Source of the DNA: Pseudomonas sp. PSKL.D1 | Lineage (GTDB): Bacteria > Pseudomonadota > Gammaproteobacteria > Pseudomonadales > Pseudomonadaceae | Assembly (NCBI RefSeq): GCF_028898945.1 | Contig: NZ_CP118607.1 | Span: 2,838,001 to 2,902,000, forward strand | Length of the DNA: 64,000 nt | Direction: 5' to 3' | Part shown: positions 41,051 through 49,967 of the stretch, one piece after another | How the letters are laid out: each line of letters begins with the position of its first letter | Numbering within the stretch: position 1 is the first letter of the stretch | Made by a program: the position numbers and the translations under genes | The notes under the pieces: model-generated | The model's input: only the letters and a program-made list of their open reading frames with translations | Database searches by the model: none | What the model was told of the DNA's origin: nothing

Positions 41051-42643
41051 TCAGGGGCGGTCCTTGAGCGTTTCGAAGGCTTCGACGCGTTTGATCAGGC
41101 TTTTGTGGCTGGCGGAGCTGGCAGTGTTGAACAGGAAGGAAAAATCAGAGGCCAGCGTGTCGCTGCCGGCAATCGTCGCGTATTGATGGCACTGGTTACA
41201 GTTATCCGCTTGCACGTAAGTTTCCATGGTGGTGTTGGCCACCGGCACGCTGCCCTCGCTGATGAACGGGCCGTACGAGAGTGGCGCTTGTGCCTTGGCA
41301 CCTGGTTCCGGGCTGGGCGGCGTGGGGGTTTGGGTCCAGAGCACGTTGATCAGCTTGTAGTACTGGAACACCGATTGCCCTTGGCTGTGCTGCGCGAAGT
41401 TGGCTTGCACCGCGCTGTTGAGGGCTTGCAGGTTGCCGGGTACGGGGTGCTCGCGGGTGGTTTGTACCGGTTGGTCGCGGGGGAAAGGCTCGGTGCAGTC
41501 ATTGCCGTTGCACTGGATGCGGGCCACGTTCGGCTTGCACTCGGGGCCGCTGCCGCAGTTGGGGTTGTTGAAGGCGAAACCTTCCGGCGGGGTTTGTTGC
41601 GCTGGGGTTTGCGCGGGTTCAGGCACGTTGTCCACCTGCTCGAAGGTGGTCCAGATGAAGTTGGGCGAAGCCTGGGTCTTGTTGATGATATGCAGGCCCA
41701 CCAGCCCCACCACTTCCTGGGTGCACTCAAGGGTATCAGGGCGCTTGAGCCAGGCGACGGTGGTCAGGTAGCGCCCGTATAGTTCGGGCTTGCCAGTCAG
41801 TACTCGCCAGGCGGCCTTGAGTTCGATCGCGCCAAGGTCCTCCTGTGGCACGGGGTCGGGCGGCAGGGCGCGCATCGCTTTGCCGATGGGCAGCGACAGC
41901 CCTTCCGGTGTGTTGCCGTCCTGATTCTGCGCCACCTTCAGCTGGTTGGCAGCGTCATAGAGCGCATGCTTGACGATGTAGTCGAACTCGGCCTTGCCCA
42001 CCTTGCGCTCAAAAAACACCAGGTTGCCCGACTGGTCCGTGAGCCAGCCACCGGACGCTTCCATCACCGAGTCGGGAATGGTCGCCAACGTGCCGGTCGA
42101 CAGATGGAAGCCGTGCAAGGCGTTGATCGCGCCCTCGGAGGTGGCGTTCATGAACTTGCGCGCGCCTACCGTGAGTGCCGTGAGGCTGCCTTGGGTGCTG
42201 CAGCCATCTGGCACCAGGGTTTGCACGCCCCAGTCGCTTGGCTTGGGCGCGCCGGGCAGGAAGATGTCGTTGGCGTCCTTGTAGCTGGCCCATACCGGGG
42301 CCACGCTCATGGGCTTGCCCGGCTCGGAAGGCACGCCGAACTGGGCCAGTGTGCTTTTCATATCGGGCTCACCCGCCAAACTGGCGGTAGCAGGCCAACC
42401 GGGGTTCACCGGCCAGTTCAAGGCAATGAACAACTGCCAGCCAAAGCAGTTCATGAAGGCTTGATCGTTGGCATTGAAGTTGTTGACCGGCAAAAACCCA
42501 CCGCTGGCCGGGTTGAACACCAACTGCTGCTGCACACAGGTGTCGGCCGCCGTAAGGGGAGCCGCCGAGGCAGGTTGCAGGACGGACAGGCACAGCAGAA
42601 TGCCGCCCAGCAGCGACAGAAGACTCAAGCGTATCCTGAGCAT
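41051..42643 (-). CDS. Secreted mono-heme c-type cytochrome-like protein, partner of tyrosinase
   Basis: 530 residues. A signal peptide (1-28, LLSLLGGILLCLSVLQPASAA) is followed by a long domain I do not recognise, with W-rich segments (AFMNCFGWQLFIALNWPVNPGW), and a single heme-binding motif CNQCH at residues 482-486 near the C-terminus. It should be periplasmic and could transfer electrons from the copper enzyme or its product to the respiratory chain. It is the last gene of the three-gene operon, separated from the middle gene by 57 bp holding a hairpin. AAGGAG precedes the ATG. Confidence 0.82.
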   Translation of the reverse strand: MLRIRLSLLSLLGGILLCLSVLQPASAAPLTAADTCVQQQLVFNPASGGFLPVNNFNANDQAFMNCFGWQLFIALNWPVNPGWPATASLAGEPDMKSTLAQFGVPSEPGKPMSVAPVWASYKDANDIFLPGAPKPSDWGVQTLVPDGCSTQGSLTALTVGARKFMNATSEGAINALHGFHLSTGTLATIPDSVMEASGGWLTDQSGNLVFFERKVGKAEFDYIVKHALYDAANQLKVAQNQDGNTPEGLSLPIGKAMRALPPDPVPQEDLGAIELKAAWRVLTGKPELYGRYLTTVAWLKRPDTLECTQEVVGLVGLHIINKTQASPNFIWTTFEQVDNVPEPAQTPAQQTPPEGFAFNNPNCGSGPECKPNVARIQCNGNDCTEPFPRDQPVQTTREHPVPGNLQALNSAVQANFAQHSQGQSVFQYYKLINVLWTQTPTPPSPEPGAKAQAPLSYGPFISEGSVPVANTTMETYVQADNCNQCHQYATIAGSDTLASDFSFLFNTASSASHKSLIKRVEAFETLKDRP

Positions 42644-42667
42644 GATTGCGCTCCTTGCACGTTGGGA

Positions 42668-42687
42668 GCCGCACCCGAAGGTGCGGC
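42668..42687 (-). terminator. Intra-operon hairpin upstream of the cytochrome gene
   Basis: GCCGCACC and GGTGCGGC pair around a CGAA loop in the gap between the middle gene and the cytochrome gene. There is no T run; it may act as a partial attenuator or an mRNA-stabilising stem that sets a different level of the exported cytochrome. Confidence 0.5.
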
Positions 42688-42700
42688 GAGGCGGGGTTGT

Positions 42701-44437
42701 TCAGGCGCCAGGCACCAATGCCAGGCCAGATTCCCAAGGGTGATCTGCCGCACTCACGTTCGCGTCTTCACCCGGGTTGAGGGCACGTACCGTTACCAGA
42801 CCGGGTGTTGCGTTGGGGCTTACGTTGATGGTCAGGATGTAGGCCTGGGTGCCGCCCGAGTTGGTCTGGCCCGGAATGGCCGATGCGTCGGGCAAAAATT
42901 GCGTGACCTGCGCGGTCACGTCGGGGTTGGAGAACTGCACCCTGGCATTTTGCGCCGTGGTGCTCGGATCGGCACCTTGTACCACCAACACGAACGTGTT
43001 GCTGCTGCCCGGGGCAAGCCAGGCAGGCAAGTCGGTAGGGGATTGCCCGTAGAACAGGTCCACCGGCAGCAGTTGCACCGGCCAGGGTTGCAGGCCGCTC
43101 ACACGGTTTTGCACACACGGGAAGGAGGATGGTGTGGTGGTGATCGGTTTGACGGTGACGCTCAGGCCCACCAGCAGTTGTTGGGCAATGACCCACACAT
43201 AGTTGATCGGTTGTTTGTTGATGGTGATGTCATTGATCGAGAAACCGGCGCTTTCCGGCACTTCGAATACCGCCTGCAGGATCTGGTCGGAGCCATTGGC
43301 GGCTGTCTTGGCCGAGCCGCGGGTGATGCGCCAGTACTGGCTTACGTCCTGGCCTTGCGGGCCTTTCCAGGTACTGAAGTCGGTGGGTTGTTGCAGGTAC
43401 AGGCCAATGGGGTTGGTCAGCGACAGGCGATTGTTCACCGCCGTTGCGTTGGCCATGTAACCGATGTGGGGGTCGGAGTTTCGGTAGTTTTGCCCATACT
43501 GGGCGCAGCAGATGAGCGACTGGGCGTTCTGGCTGCTGCTCAACGGCCGCAGGATGGTGCCGGCCGCGGCCAGGTAAACCTCGGCGCTTAGGGTGTTGGG
43601 GCCGGACGTGAGGTGCATGGCGCCGCCGTATTGGCCGGGTACACACGCGGTGCCGGCGTTCCACTTGTTCACCGTGTCGTAGGCCGGCTGGCCAGTGGTG
43701 GGGTCGATGACCGGGTCGCCGGCCTTGCCGGTGGGGCAGTCGACGGTGTAGCGCAGGTAAAGGTCTTCAAGCTGCACGCTCGGGTCGATGTAGTCGCGGT
43801 ACAGGCCCAGCACTGCCTGCGGGTCGATGCGCCACATGGCCAGGAAATACGCCGGGTTTTCACACGTGAAGGTGATTTTGCGCATGTTGCCGTTGGCATC
43901 GCGCACGATCGACCACTCGCAATACTCGTCGAGCCAGCCCCGTGGGCCCGAGGGCGAGAATGCCGTGAACTTGCCGCTCCAGTCGATGCTCGGGCAGCGT
44001 TTGGCCGGCAATTGCAGCAAGGTGCCCTTGTTGTCAGGGTCGTACAGCGTGTACAGGGTGCCGTTGATGGTGATCTGGCCGTTGTCGGTGAGCTCCATCA
44101 CCTGCTCCAGGGTCATTGCACCGCCACCCAGTTGAGGAATGACCGCCTTGCCCTGGTTGTAGAAGAAGGTCCAGAGCCGGTTGGGGAAGGGCTGCCAAGT
44201 GATGGCGGGCAATGTCTTGTCGCCAAAGCCTTCCACCAGCGGGTTGTAGTAACCCGATCGGGGGGCGTCGTTCAGGCCGGACCACGGGTTGCCGATGATG
44301 GACGATTCGGTCCAGCCGGTGAGGTCGTTGTTCCAGTCGGTTTCAAACTGCTGCAGCTGGTCTTCCAGCCCCAACTTGTTGTAGTCCTTGGGGGCTTGGC
44401 CGGCGGGAGAGGTGAATTGCTTGAAGGGCGTGCTCAT
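42701..44437 (-). CDS. Large protein of unknown function in tyrosinase operon
   Basis: 578 residues. No signal peptide or membrane segment is seen. Recurrent aromatic-rich blocks are present (PNRLWTFFYNQGKA, GPRGWLDEYCEWSIVRD, TCENPAYFLAMWRIDP, SDPHIGYMANATAV). Several Cys residues (ICCAQYG, DCPTGKAGDP) are present but no CxxCH motif. The last ~150 residues look like beta-rich Ig-like repeats (VQFSNPDVTAQVTQFLPD, AYILTINVSPNATPGLVTVRALNPGED). I do not recognise the family. Its start overlaps the tyrosinase stop by 4 bp, so the two proteins are coupled and may form a complex or act on each other. GGAG precedes the ATG. Confidence 0.8.
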   Translation of the reverse strand: MSTPFKQFTSPAGQAPKDYNKLGLEDQLQQFETDWNNDLTGWTESSIIGNPWSGLNDAPRSGYYNPLVEGFGDKTLPAITWQPFPNRLWTFFYNQGKAVIPQLGGGAMTLEQVMELTDNGQITINGTLYTLYDPDNKGTLLQLPAKRCPSIDWSGKFTAFSPSGPRGWLDEYCEWSIVRDANGNMRKITFTCENPAYFLAMWRIDPQAVLGLYRDYIDPSVQLEDLYLRYTVDCPTGKAGDPVIDPTTGQPAYDTVNKWNAGTACVPGQYGGAMHLTSGPNTLSAEVYLAAAGTILRPLSSSQNAQSLICCAQYGQNYRNSDPHIGYMANATAVNNRLSLTNPIGLYLQQPTDFSTWKGPQGQDVSQYWRITRGSAKTAANGSDQILQAVFEVPESAGFSINDITINKQPINYVWVIAQQLLVGLSVTVKPITTTPSSFPCVQNRVSGLQPWPVQLLPVDLFYGQSPTDLPAWLAPGSSNTFVLVVQGADPSTTAQNARVQFSNPDVTAQVTQFLPDASAIPGQTNSGGTQAYILTINVSPNATPGLVTVRALNPGEDANVSAADHPWESGLALVPGA

Positions 44438-46260
44438 TTCGGTTCTCCAGGTGTGTGTGAAGTGGAAGTGGAGCAGCAGCCGGCGACCGGAGGCGGACCG
44501 GCGAGGGTTTGGCGTGGGTCGTCCCACACCAGTACGGCGGTGAATCCGGGCAGGGCGGTGCAGTCGTCCGGCGTCAGCACCCGGCCGCTGTCAAGGTGGG
44601 TCACCACCAACGACAGTTGCACCGCATCGTGGGGGCCAAGGCCCAGCGCAGCGGCGTTGCGGGCCGCGTTCAGTGCGCGGGACACGCCATGGGTGATGCA
44701 GCGGCCCTTGTCATCGACCAACCCCATGCCGATACGGCTGAAGCGCCCCACGTAATGGGGGTTGTCAGCGCTTGCGTGGGCCGCGGTAGCCTCAGGCTGG
44801 TCGAGGAAGGCATCGATCAGGTAGGTGTCATGGGTGCAGCGCACATGGTCGAATACCACCCACGGCCCGGGCCCGGCCGCATTGCCCGCCGCAGGCGTGG
44901 TGTTTACGTTGTGCTTGCAGCAGGCGCTTGTTGCCGCCTTCGGCGCGCCGAACTGGGGGGCCACCGGTGTACCGTAGTCGTAGCCGATATGGCGGCTGTC
45001 CTGGGCCATGTCACCGAGGGTGGTATAGCGCCAGGCGTCGGCACTGGTGAAGGTGACCTGCGTGGCGTCATGGCCGGCGAAAGGTTGCAGCAGGCACTGG
45101 GTGGTGTACTGCGCCCCCGGGTTGGCCCTGATCCAGACCTCCAGCATGCGGTCGATGTTGGCGTGATACGAGCAGAACACCGGGTCGAAGGCGGTATAGG
45201 CATTGTCGGCCATGTCGCCGCCGATCCAGCCGTGATAGTTGTCGTGGGGTTGTTCGTACAGGCCGTCGAAGTTGAGGGCTCGATTGGGGTACAGGTTGTC
45301 CTTCTGGGGCGGGTCGAATACCGGAATGTTGGCCCATGGGTAACCCGGCACACCTTGTGGCTGGCTGAAGGTGGTGAACTTCAGGGCATCGACTACCTGT
45401 TGCTGGAAGATCCGGCTCATGGCGTACAACCGCGAGCGTGCCAGGCGTGAATCGTCACCACGGGTGTAAAACAAGGGGTCACGTTGCACATACCGGCAGT
45501 CGACCCCCTTGGTAGCGCCATTGGCGCACACTTTGGAGCAACCGTCCTTGGCGGCCGCATAGCGCAAAGGGTTGGGCCGGGTTTCGCCGGTGTGCGGGTG
45601 CACATAGGTTTCATCGAGAAACGCCTGGGGCAAGCCTGCCTGAGGGCTGCCGTCGACACTGGCATCTTCGGCCATCCAGTCCCAGTAAGGGATGGCGCAG
45701 CCGATCAGGCCTTCCAGATACAACAGGTACGCGCGGTGCCAGAGGGCAAAAGCCTCTTGATAATGCAGGCACCAGTTGGTGTGGATGTAGGCGTACCGTT
45801 GCCAGGGTGAACCGCTGTCCGGGTCGCCCACCCGCATCACGTCGTCCAGCTTGGCGCGGTACAGGTTCAGTTGATCAAGGGGCAGGGCGCGGATGTCCTG
45901 CCTCACGCGCTTCACCGTTTGCGGCAGGTCTGGTGGGGGAATGCGTTCGGCGATATCGAATGGCGCACTGGCGTCGAGGCGCCAGCCCTGGTTGACCCAT
46001 AACCTGAAGGTTTCCAGCGCATCGATTGGCCAGAACTGCTGCTGGTCAAGGGTCAGCGGCATGTTGCGCGAGGCCAGGTGCTGGTAGATGGTTTCTGACC
46101 AGGTCTTGACCGATTCCGGGTTGTCCAGGTACACGAAATAGCCGTTCATGCACCCGGCCCAGGTGGCCGCCACAGCTGCACGCTGCTCGGCAGGAATCCA
46201 GTAGGGAGCGGTGAAAAGGCCGTGTATATCCGCGGTCCATGTCGGTTTGGCAACAATCAT
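44434..46260 (-). CDS. Tyrosinase-family type-3 dicopper protein
   Basis: 608 residues. The central tyrosinase domain has complete copper sites: CuA His160, His166 and His175 (YIHTNWCLHYQEAFALWHR) and CuB His339, His343 and His366 (QPHDNYHGWIGGDM, CSYHANIDRMLEVW). About 130 extra residues precede the domain and ~200 follow it, ending in a Cys-containing tail (VAGCCSTSTSHTPGEPK). No signal peptide is present. It probably hydroxylates or oxidises phenols, or tyrosines in a protein. It leads an operon with an unknown large protein and a secreted cytochrome and is divergent from an Lrp-type regulator. AGAGGGA precedes the ATG. Confidence 0.9.
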   Translation of the reverse strand: MIVAKPTWTADIHGLFTAPYWIPAEQRAAVAATWAGCMNGYFVYLDNPESVKTWSETIYQHLASRNMPLTLDQQQFWPIDALETFRLWVNQGWRLDASAPFDIAERIPPPDLPQTVKRVRQDIRALPLDQLNLYRAKLDDVMRVGDPDSGSPWQRYAYIHTNWCLHYQEAFALWHRAYLLYLEGLIGCAIPYWDWMAEDASVDGSPQAGLPQAFLDETYVHPHTGETRPNPLRYAAAKDGCSKVCANGATKGVDCRYVQRDPLFYTRGDDSRLARSRLYAMSRIFQQQVVDALKFTTFSQPQGVPGYPWANIPVFDPPQKDNLYPNRALNFDGLYEQPHDNYHGWIGGDMADNAYTAFDPVFCSYHANIDRMLEVWIRANPGAQYTTQCLLQPFAGHDATQVTFTSADAWRYTTLGDMAQDSRHIGYDYGTPVAPQFGAPKAATSACCKHNVNTTPAAGNAAGPGPWVVFDHVRCTHDTYLIDAFLDQPEATAAHASADNPHYVGRFSRIGMGLVDDKGRCITHGVSRALNAARNAAALGLGPHDAVQLSLVVTHLDSGRVLTPDDCTALPGFTAVLVWDDPRQTLAGPPPVAGCCSTSTSHTPGEPK

Positions 46261-46395
46261 AAGATCCCTCTCATGCGCCCTGCAGGTGGGCTGCTAAGCT
46301 CAGTTGATGGTAAAGAGCCAGCGCGCAGGAATCGTGCAAATTGGCGCATCCTTGCGCCGCATTCATTGCAGTTTTTCAGGGAAGACACGGAAAAA

Positions 46396-46887
46396 ATGAC
46401 AGACGCCATGGATCTGAAAATTCTGGGCAAGCTGCAGAAGGATTGCAGCCAGAATCTGGAGTTGCTCAGCGACAGCGTCGGGCTGTCATCCACCAGTTGC
46501 TACCGGCGCATCAGGCGGCTGGAAAGCGCAGGCATCATCAAGGCCAAGGTCGCGATACTGGACGAGCGCAAGCTCGGCATACAGGTGACGGCCTTTTTTC
46601 TGGTCAAGCTGGACCGCGACAGCTACGACATCGACCGCAAGATGCAGCACATTCTGGCCAGCCACCCGGAGATTCAGGACTGCTACCTGATGACGGGCGA
46701 GTTCGATTTCGTGATGGTTGCCAAGTTTCGTGATGCGACCGAGTACACCGACTATATCTACCGGTTTCTGGACACGTACCGGGATATTCCGATTCGCACG
46801 TATTCATCTACGCTGGTGGTGCGTACGGTGAAAAAGTCGTATGAGTTGCCACTGGAGGGTGGGTGGCGTCATGCGGTGGATGGGTGA
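46396..46887 (+). CDS. Lrp/AsnC-family transcriptional regulator
   Basis: 163 residues. The N-terminal HTH is MDLKILGKLQKDCSQNLELLSDSVGLSSTSCYRRIRRLESAGII, with the Lrp ligand-binding RAM domain after it (QDCYLMTGEFDFVMVAKFRDATEYTDYIYRFLD, YSSTLVVRTVKKSYELPL). The ATG at 46396 is preferred; a second ATG 12 bp later is possible and the extension to 46222 lies in the divergent promoter. It is divergent from the tyrosinase operon across ~135 bp and upstream of the PotE-like transporter, so it may control either. Ligands are typically amino acids. Confidence 0.9.
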   Translation: MTDAMDLKILGKLQKDCSQNLELLSDSVGLSSTSCYRRIRRLESAGIIKAKVAILDERKLGIQVTAFFLVKLDRDSYDIDRKMQHILASHPEIQDCYLMTGEFDFVMVAKFRDATEYTDYIYRFLDTYRDIPIRTYSSTLVVRTVKKSYELPLEGGWRHAVDG

Positions 46888-46899
46888 TGCTCATGGGTG

Positions 46900-47043
46900 T
46901 AGGTTCTGTACGAAAAGTCTTGAGACGCAGGTCAGGCAAGGCGAAAACAGCCGAGGAAGCGCAGTGTACTGGAGTACATGAGCATTCCGAGGCTGTTTTC
47001 AACGCAGCATGAACAAGTATCAGGGCTTTTCGTACAGAACCTA
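46900..47043. mobile_element. MITE (144 bp, long terminal inverted repeats)
   Basis: The element starts TAGGTTCTGTACGAAAAG and ends with its exact reverse complement; beyond the perfect 18 bp the homology continues with interruptions to the middle (GAAAACAGCC pairs with GGCTGTTTTC), so the whole element is an imperfect palindrome. Ends are GG...CC flanked by TA on both sides, consistent with a TA duplication. It encodes no transposase. It lies between the Lrp gene and the PotE-like gene, with its right end 45 bp before the latter's ATG. Confidence 0.82.
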
Positions 47044-47087
47044 GTGCAGTAACCAGCCAGCAGCCCCTTTTATGCAAGGATTTCGCG

Positions 47088-48410
47088 ATGGCTGAGGCAA
47101 GCAGGAAGATGAGCCTGACGGGGCTCACTACGCTGGTGACGGTGAACATGATGGGCAGCGGGATCATCCTGTTGCCCACCAGCATGGCGCAGCTGGGGGC
47201 CGTTTCGCTGCTGTCCTGGGTGTTCACCGCCATAGGCTCCATGGCCATTGCTTACTGCCTGGCGCAATGCGGGGTGTTTTGTACACGCTCTGGCGGCTTG
47301 TCGGCCTACACCGAGGAAGCCCATGCGAAGTCGGGCTTCTTCCTGTGTTCCTATCTGTACTTCCTGTCCCTGGCCATCGCCAACGTGGCGGTTGCCATTT
47401 CCGCGGTGGGCTACATGACTGCGTTCGTGCCCTGGCTGGGGACCGGCGCGATTCCCCTGTGTGTCGGCACGATCAGCTTGATCTGGCTGACCACGCTGGC
47501 CAATTTCGGTGGGCCGAAGGTCACCGGCAAGATTGGCGCGTTCACGGTGTGGGGCGTGATCATTCCGGTCGCGGGGCTAAGTATCTTCGGCTGGTACTGG
47601 TTCGACCCGGACATCCTCAGGGCCGCCTGGAACCCCAACCAGCTGCCGATTTCCGAGGCTATCAGCAAGGCCATCCCGCTGACCCTGTGGGCGTTCCTCG
47701 GCATGGAATCCGCGGCCCAGGCCACCGACGCCGTGGAGAACCCCAGGCGCAACGTGCCACTGGCCTGCCTGTTCGGCACGCTGGGGGCTGCCGTTGTGTA
47801 CGTGCTGTCCACCACGGTCATCCAGGGCATCATCCCCAATGCCGACCTGGCCAAGTCCTCGGCGCCGTTCGCGCTGGTCTATGCCACGATCTTCAGCCCG
47901 GCTGTAGGCAACTTCGTCATGGCACTGGCGGTGGTGGCCTGCATCGGCTCGCTGCTGGGCTGGCAATTCACCTTGGCGCAAACCGCCAAGATGACAGCGG
48001 ACCAGGACCTTTTCCTGAAACTGTTCGGCAAGGTCAATGCCATGAATGCCCCCGCGATCGGCATGACTGTCTGCGCCATGCTGCAAACCGTGATGGCCCT
48101 GTCGACCATCTCGCCGGACGCCGCTGCCCAGTTCGCCAGGCTGGTCAGCCTGGCAGCGGTGACCAACCTGATTCCCTACATCACAGCCTTGACCGGCTTG
48201 CTGGTGATCATGCACAAGGCAGGCGTCACCCCGGGCGTGTATACCCGCAACATGGTGGTGCTGCTGGTTGCCGTGGGGTATTCGTTGTATGCGCTGCATG
48301 CCTGCGGGCTGGAGGCGGTGATGGGCGGCACCTTGGTGCTGGCGATCGGTTACCTGTGCTATGGGTTTCTGGGGCAGAAGTTTGCCGAAGCGTCCGTGCC
48401 TCGACGCTAG
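47088..48410 (+). CDS. PotE-like basic amino acid/polyamine antiporter (APC family)
   Basis: 440 residues, ~12 transmembrane segments. It matches E. coli PotE block by block: TLVTVNMMGSGIILLPTSMAQLG, IANVAVAISAVGYM, TVWGVIIPVAGLSIFGWYWF, LTLWAFLGMESAAQATDAVENPRRNVP, and CIGSLLGWQFTLAQTAKM. PotE takes up putrescine or exchanges it for ornithine across the inner membrane. AAGGATTTCGCG precedes the ATG. The upstream promoter region has been invaded by a MITE. It probably is controlled by the adjacent Lrp-type regulator. Confidence 0.9.
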   Translation: MAEASRKMSLTGLTTLVTVNMMGSGIILLPTSMAQLGAVSLLSWVFTAIGSMAIAYCLAQCGVFCTRSGGLSAYTEEAHAKSGFFLCSYLYFLSLAIANVAVAISAVGYMTAFVPWLGTGAIPLCVGTISLIWLTTLANFGGPKVTGKIGAFTVWGVIIPVAGLSIFGWYWFDPDILRAAWNPNQLPISEAISKAIPLTLWAFLGMESAAQATDAVENPRRNVPLACLFGTLGAAVVYVLSTTVIQGIIPNADLAKSSAPFALVYATIFSPAVGNFVMALAVVACIGSLLGWQFTLAQTAKMTADQDLFLKLFGKVNAMNAPAIGMTVCAMLQTVMALSTISPDAAAQFARLVSLAAVTNLIPYITALTGLLVIMHKAGVTPGVYTRNMVVLLVAVGYSLYALHACGLEAVMGGTLVLAIGYLCYGFLGQKFAEASVPRR

Positions 48411-48519
48411 GCAGATGGGGAGGGTGGTTGGATCCTGTGGCGTAAAGCACTATCCTTGCCCCGCCACGCCGCGCTTGATGCCGGATGGCGCGCACTTTAC
48501 CCTCAGGAGATTCACCGAC

Positions 48520-49221
48520 ATGAACGTCACGTTCCGCCCCCAGTGGCTGCTTGCCCTTGCTTTACCTCTCGTCCTTGCTGCCTGCGGCGACAATGAACCC
48601 AAGCAACGCGCTGCCTTCAGCGAATTCCTGCAAACCCGTATCGTCGACAAGCCAGGCGTGCACGTGCCCAAGCTGACCACGGACGAAACGCAGGCCTTCG
48701 GCCCCTACAGCGATCACTATGCGGTCATCACCAACTTCAACGGCGCCATGGATGCTGCCGTGAAGCCCTTGGGCAACCTGCTGCAAAAAGGCGCGGTACG
48801 CTCGCTTAACGATGTCACCGCCCGCCGTGACGACATCAAGGCGGTGCAGACGGGCCTGAATGACATGGGCAGCCAGCTGCAGGAGCAGAAGGCCAAGGCC
48901 GATACCGCGCACGCCCAGCTCAAGCAGCCAGAAGACCTCAAGGTTGTCTACGACAAGGCCTTCGAGCGCACTGTCAGCGTACCGGCCGATACCTTCCTGG
49001 AGGTGCTGCCGCAAATTAACGGCACCCTCGACAGCAGCCTGAAAATCGCCGACTACGTGGACGCCAACAAGGCCAAGATCGAAATCAACGGGCCAATCGT
49101 GAAGGTGTCGGACCCCAAGGTTCAGGCTGAGCTCAACGCGATGCTGGCGGATCTGAACACCCAGGCCAAAACCGTGCAACAGGCACAGACACGGCTGAAA
49201 ACCGTGATGCTCGGGCGCTAA
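48520..49221 (+). CDS. DUF3053-family lipoprotein (YiaF-like)
   Basis: 233 residues from the ATG at 48520 (CAGGAG upstream). The lipoprotein signal ends in Leu-Ala-Ala-Cys (residues ~17-20), followed by GDNEPKQRAAFSEFLQTRI, then a helical domain (VTARRDDIKAVQTGLNDMGSQLQEQKAKADTAHAQL) with a coiled-coil character. The family is membrane-anchored with no known enzymatic role. The longer frame upstream to 48361 overlaps the PotE-like gene and is not credible. Confidence 0.85.
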   Translation: MNVTFRPQWLLALALPLVLAACGDNEPKQRAAFSEFLQTRIVDKPGVHVPKLTTDETQAFGPYSDHYAVITNFNGAMDAAVKPLGNLLQKGAVRSLNDVTARRDDIKAVQTGLNDMGSQLQEQKAKADTAHAQLKQPEDLKVVYDKAFERTVSVPADTFLEVLPQINGTLDSSLKIADYVDANKAKIEINGPIVKVSDPKVQAELNAMLADLNTQAKTVQQAQTRLKTVMLGR

Positions 49222-49246
49222 TGCAGTAGCTGCGGATGTATCGCGC

Positions 49247-49393
49247 CTCCTGTGGGAGCGGCTTTAGCCGCGAAGCAGGCGACGCGGCACCTGGCACCGG
49301 CTTCGCCGGTGTTCGCGGCTAAAGCCGCTCCTACAGGGATTGCGCATGCCTTGAGGTAAGTACAGAACCTGTAGGAGCGGATTTATCCGCGAA
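49247..49393. repeat. Cluster of three REP elements
   Basis: Three REP units (49247-49273, 49312-49336, 49369-49393) alternate in orientation between the convergent lipoprotein and arfB genes. The first two can pair as a large stem, so the cluster may act as a bidirectional transcription and mRNA-decay barrier. Confidence 0.85.
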
Positions 49394-49457
49394 GAGGCCG
49401 ACACTAGCAGCACAAGACTGTTGCTCCCACATTACCCTGCTAAACCGTGAAGCACGA

Positions 49458-49871
49458 CTAGAACTCCACCTTGCCGCGACCCGCCTTGACAGTGCTGCGC
49501 CTGGCTTTTCCTTCGAGGCGGCGGGTCTTCGAACCGAGGGTCGGCTTGGTGGGGCGGCGTTTCTTCTCGGTTTTGCCGGCAGTGCTGATCAATTCGGCAA
49601 GACGCGCCAGTGCGTCAGCGCGGTTCTGTTCCTGGGTGCGGTACTGTTGAGCTTTGATGATCAACACGCCGTCGCTGGTGATGCGACTGTCACGCAGCGT
49701 CAGCAACCGCGCCTTGTAAAACTCCGGCAGCGACGAGGCGGGGATGTTGAAGCGCAGGTGCACGGCGCTGGACACCTTGTTGACATTCTGCCCACCTGCG
49801 CCTTGGGCACGGATGTATGTCAGTTCGATGTCGGCGTCTGGCAGATGCACGGTGTTGGAGATGGTCAGCAT
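49458..49871 (-). CDS. arfB: Ribosome rescue peptidyl-tRNA hydrolase ArfB (YaeJ)
   Basis: 137 residues from the ATG at 49871 (AAGG upstream). The catalytic GGQ loop is in [21 protein letters not shown], as in release factors but without codon-recognition domains. The basic C-terminal tail ([21 protein letters not shown]...) enters the empty mRNA channel of a stalled ribosome. The in-frame extension to 49928 has no homologous content. Housekeeping gene, convergent with the REP cluster. Confidence 0.93.
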   Translation of the reverse strand: MLTISNTVHLPDADIELTYIRAQGAGGQNVNKVSSAVHLRFNIPASSLPEFYKARLLTLRDSRITSDGVLIIKAQQYRTQEQNRADALARLAELISTAGKTEKKRRPTKPTLGSKTRRLEGKARRSTVKAGRGKVEF

Positions 49872-49967
49872 GACTGGGCCTTTGTGATTGCCCACCATTA
49901 TTACAGCCTTGGCCGCTCGCTTACACAACAGAACACGGTGTACCTGCGCGATCTTGAACTCCTGCCA

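Noticed and set aside
41966..43591. 541-residue plus-strand frame antisense to the tyrosinase partner genes
   Set aside because: Shadow of two minus-strand genes with ribosome sites and a heme motif; no recognisable domains on the plus strand.
20337..49393. REP arrays considered as a possible CRISPR or insertion-sequence signal
   Set aside because: Units are scattered intergenic inverted pairs without regular spacers, direct-repeat arrays or cas genes.
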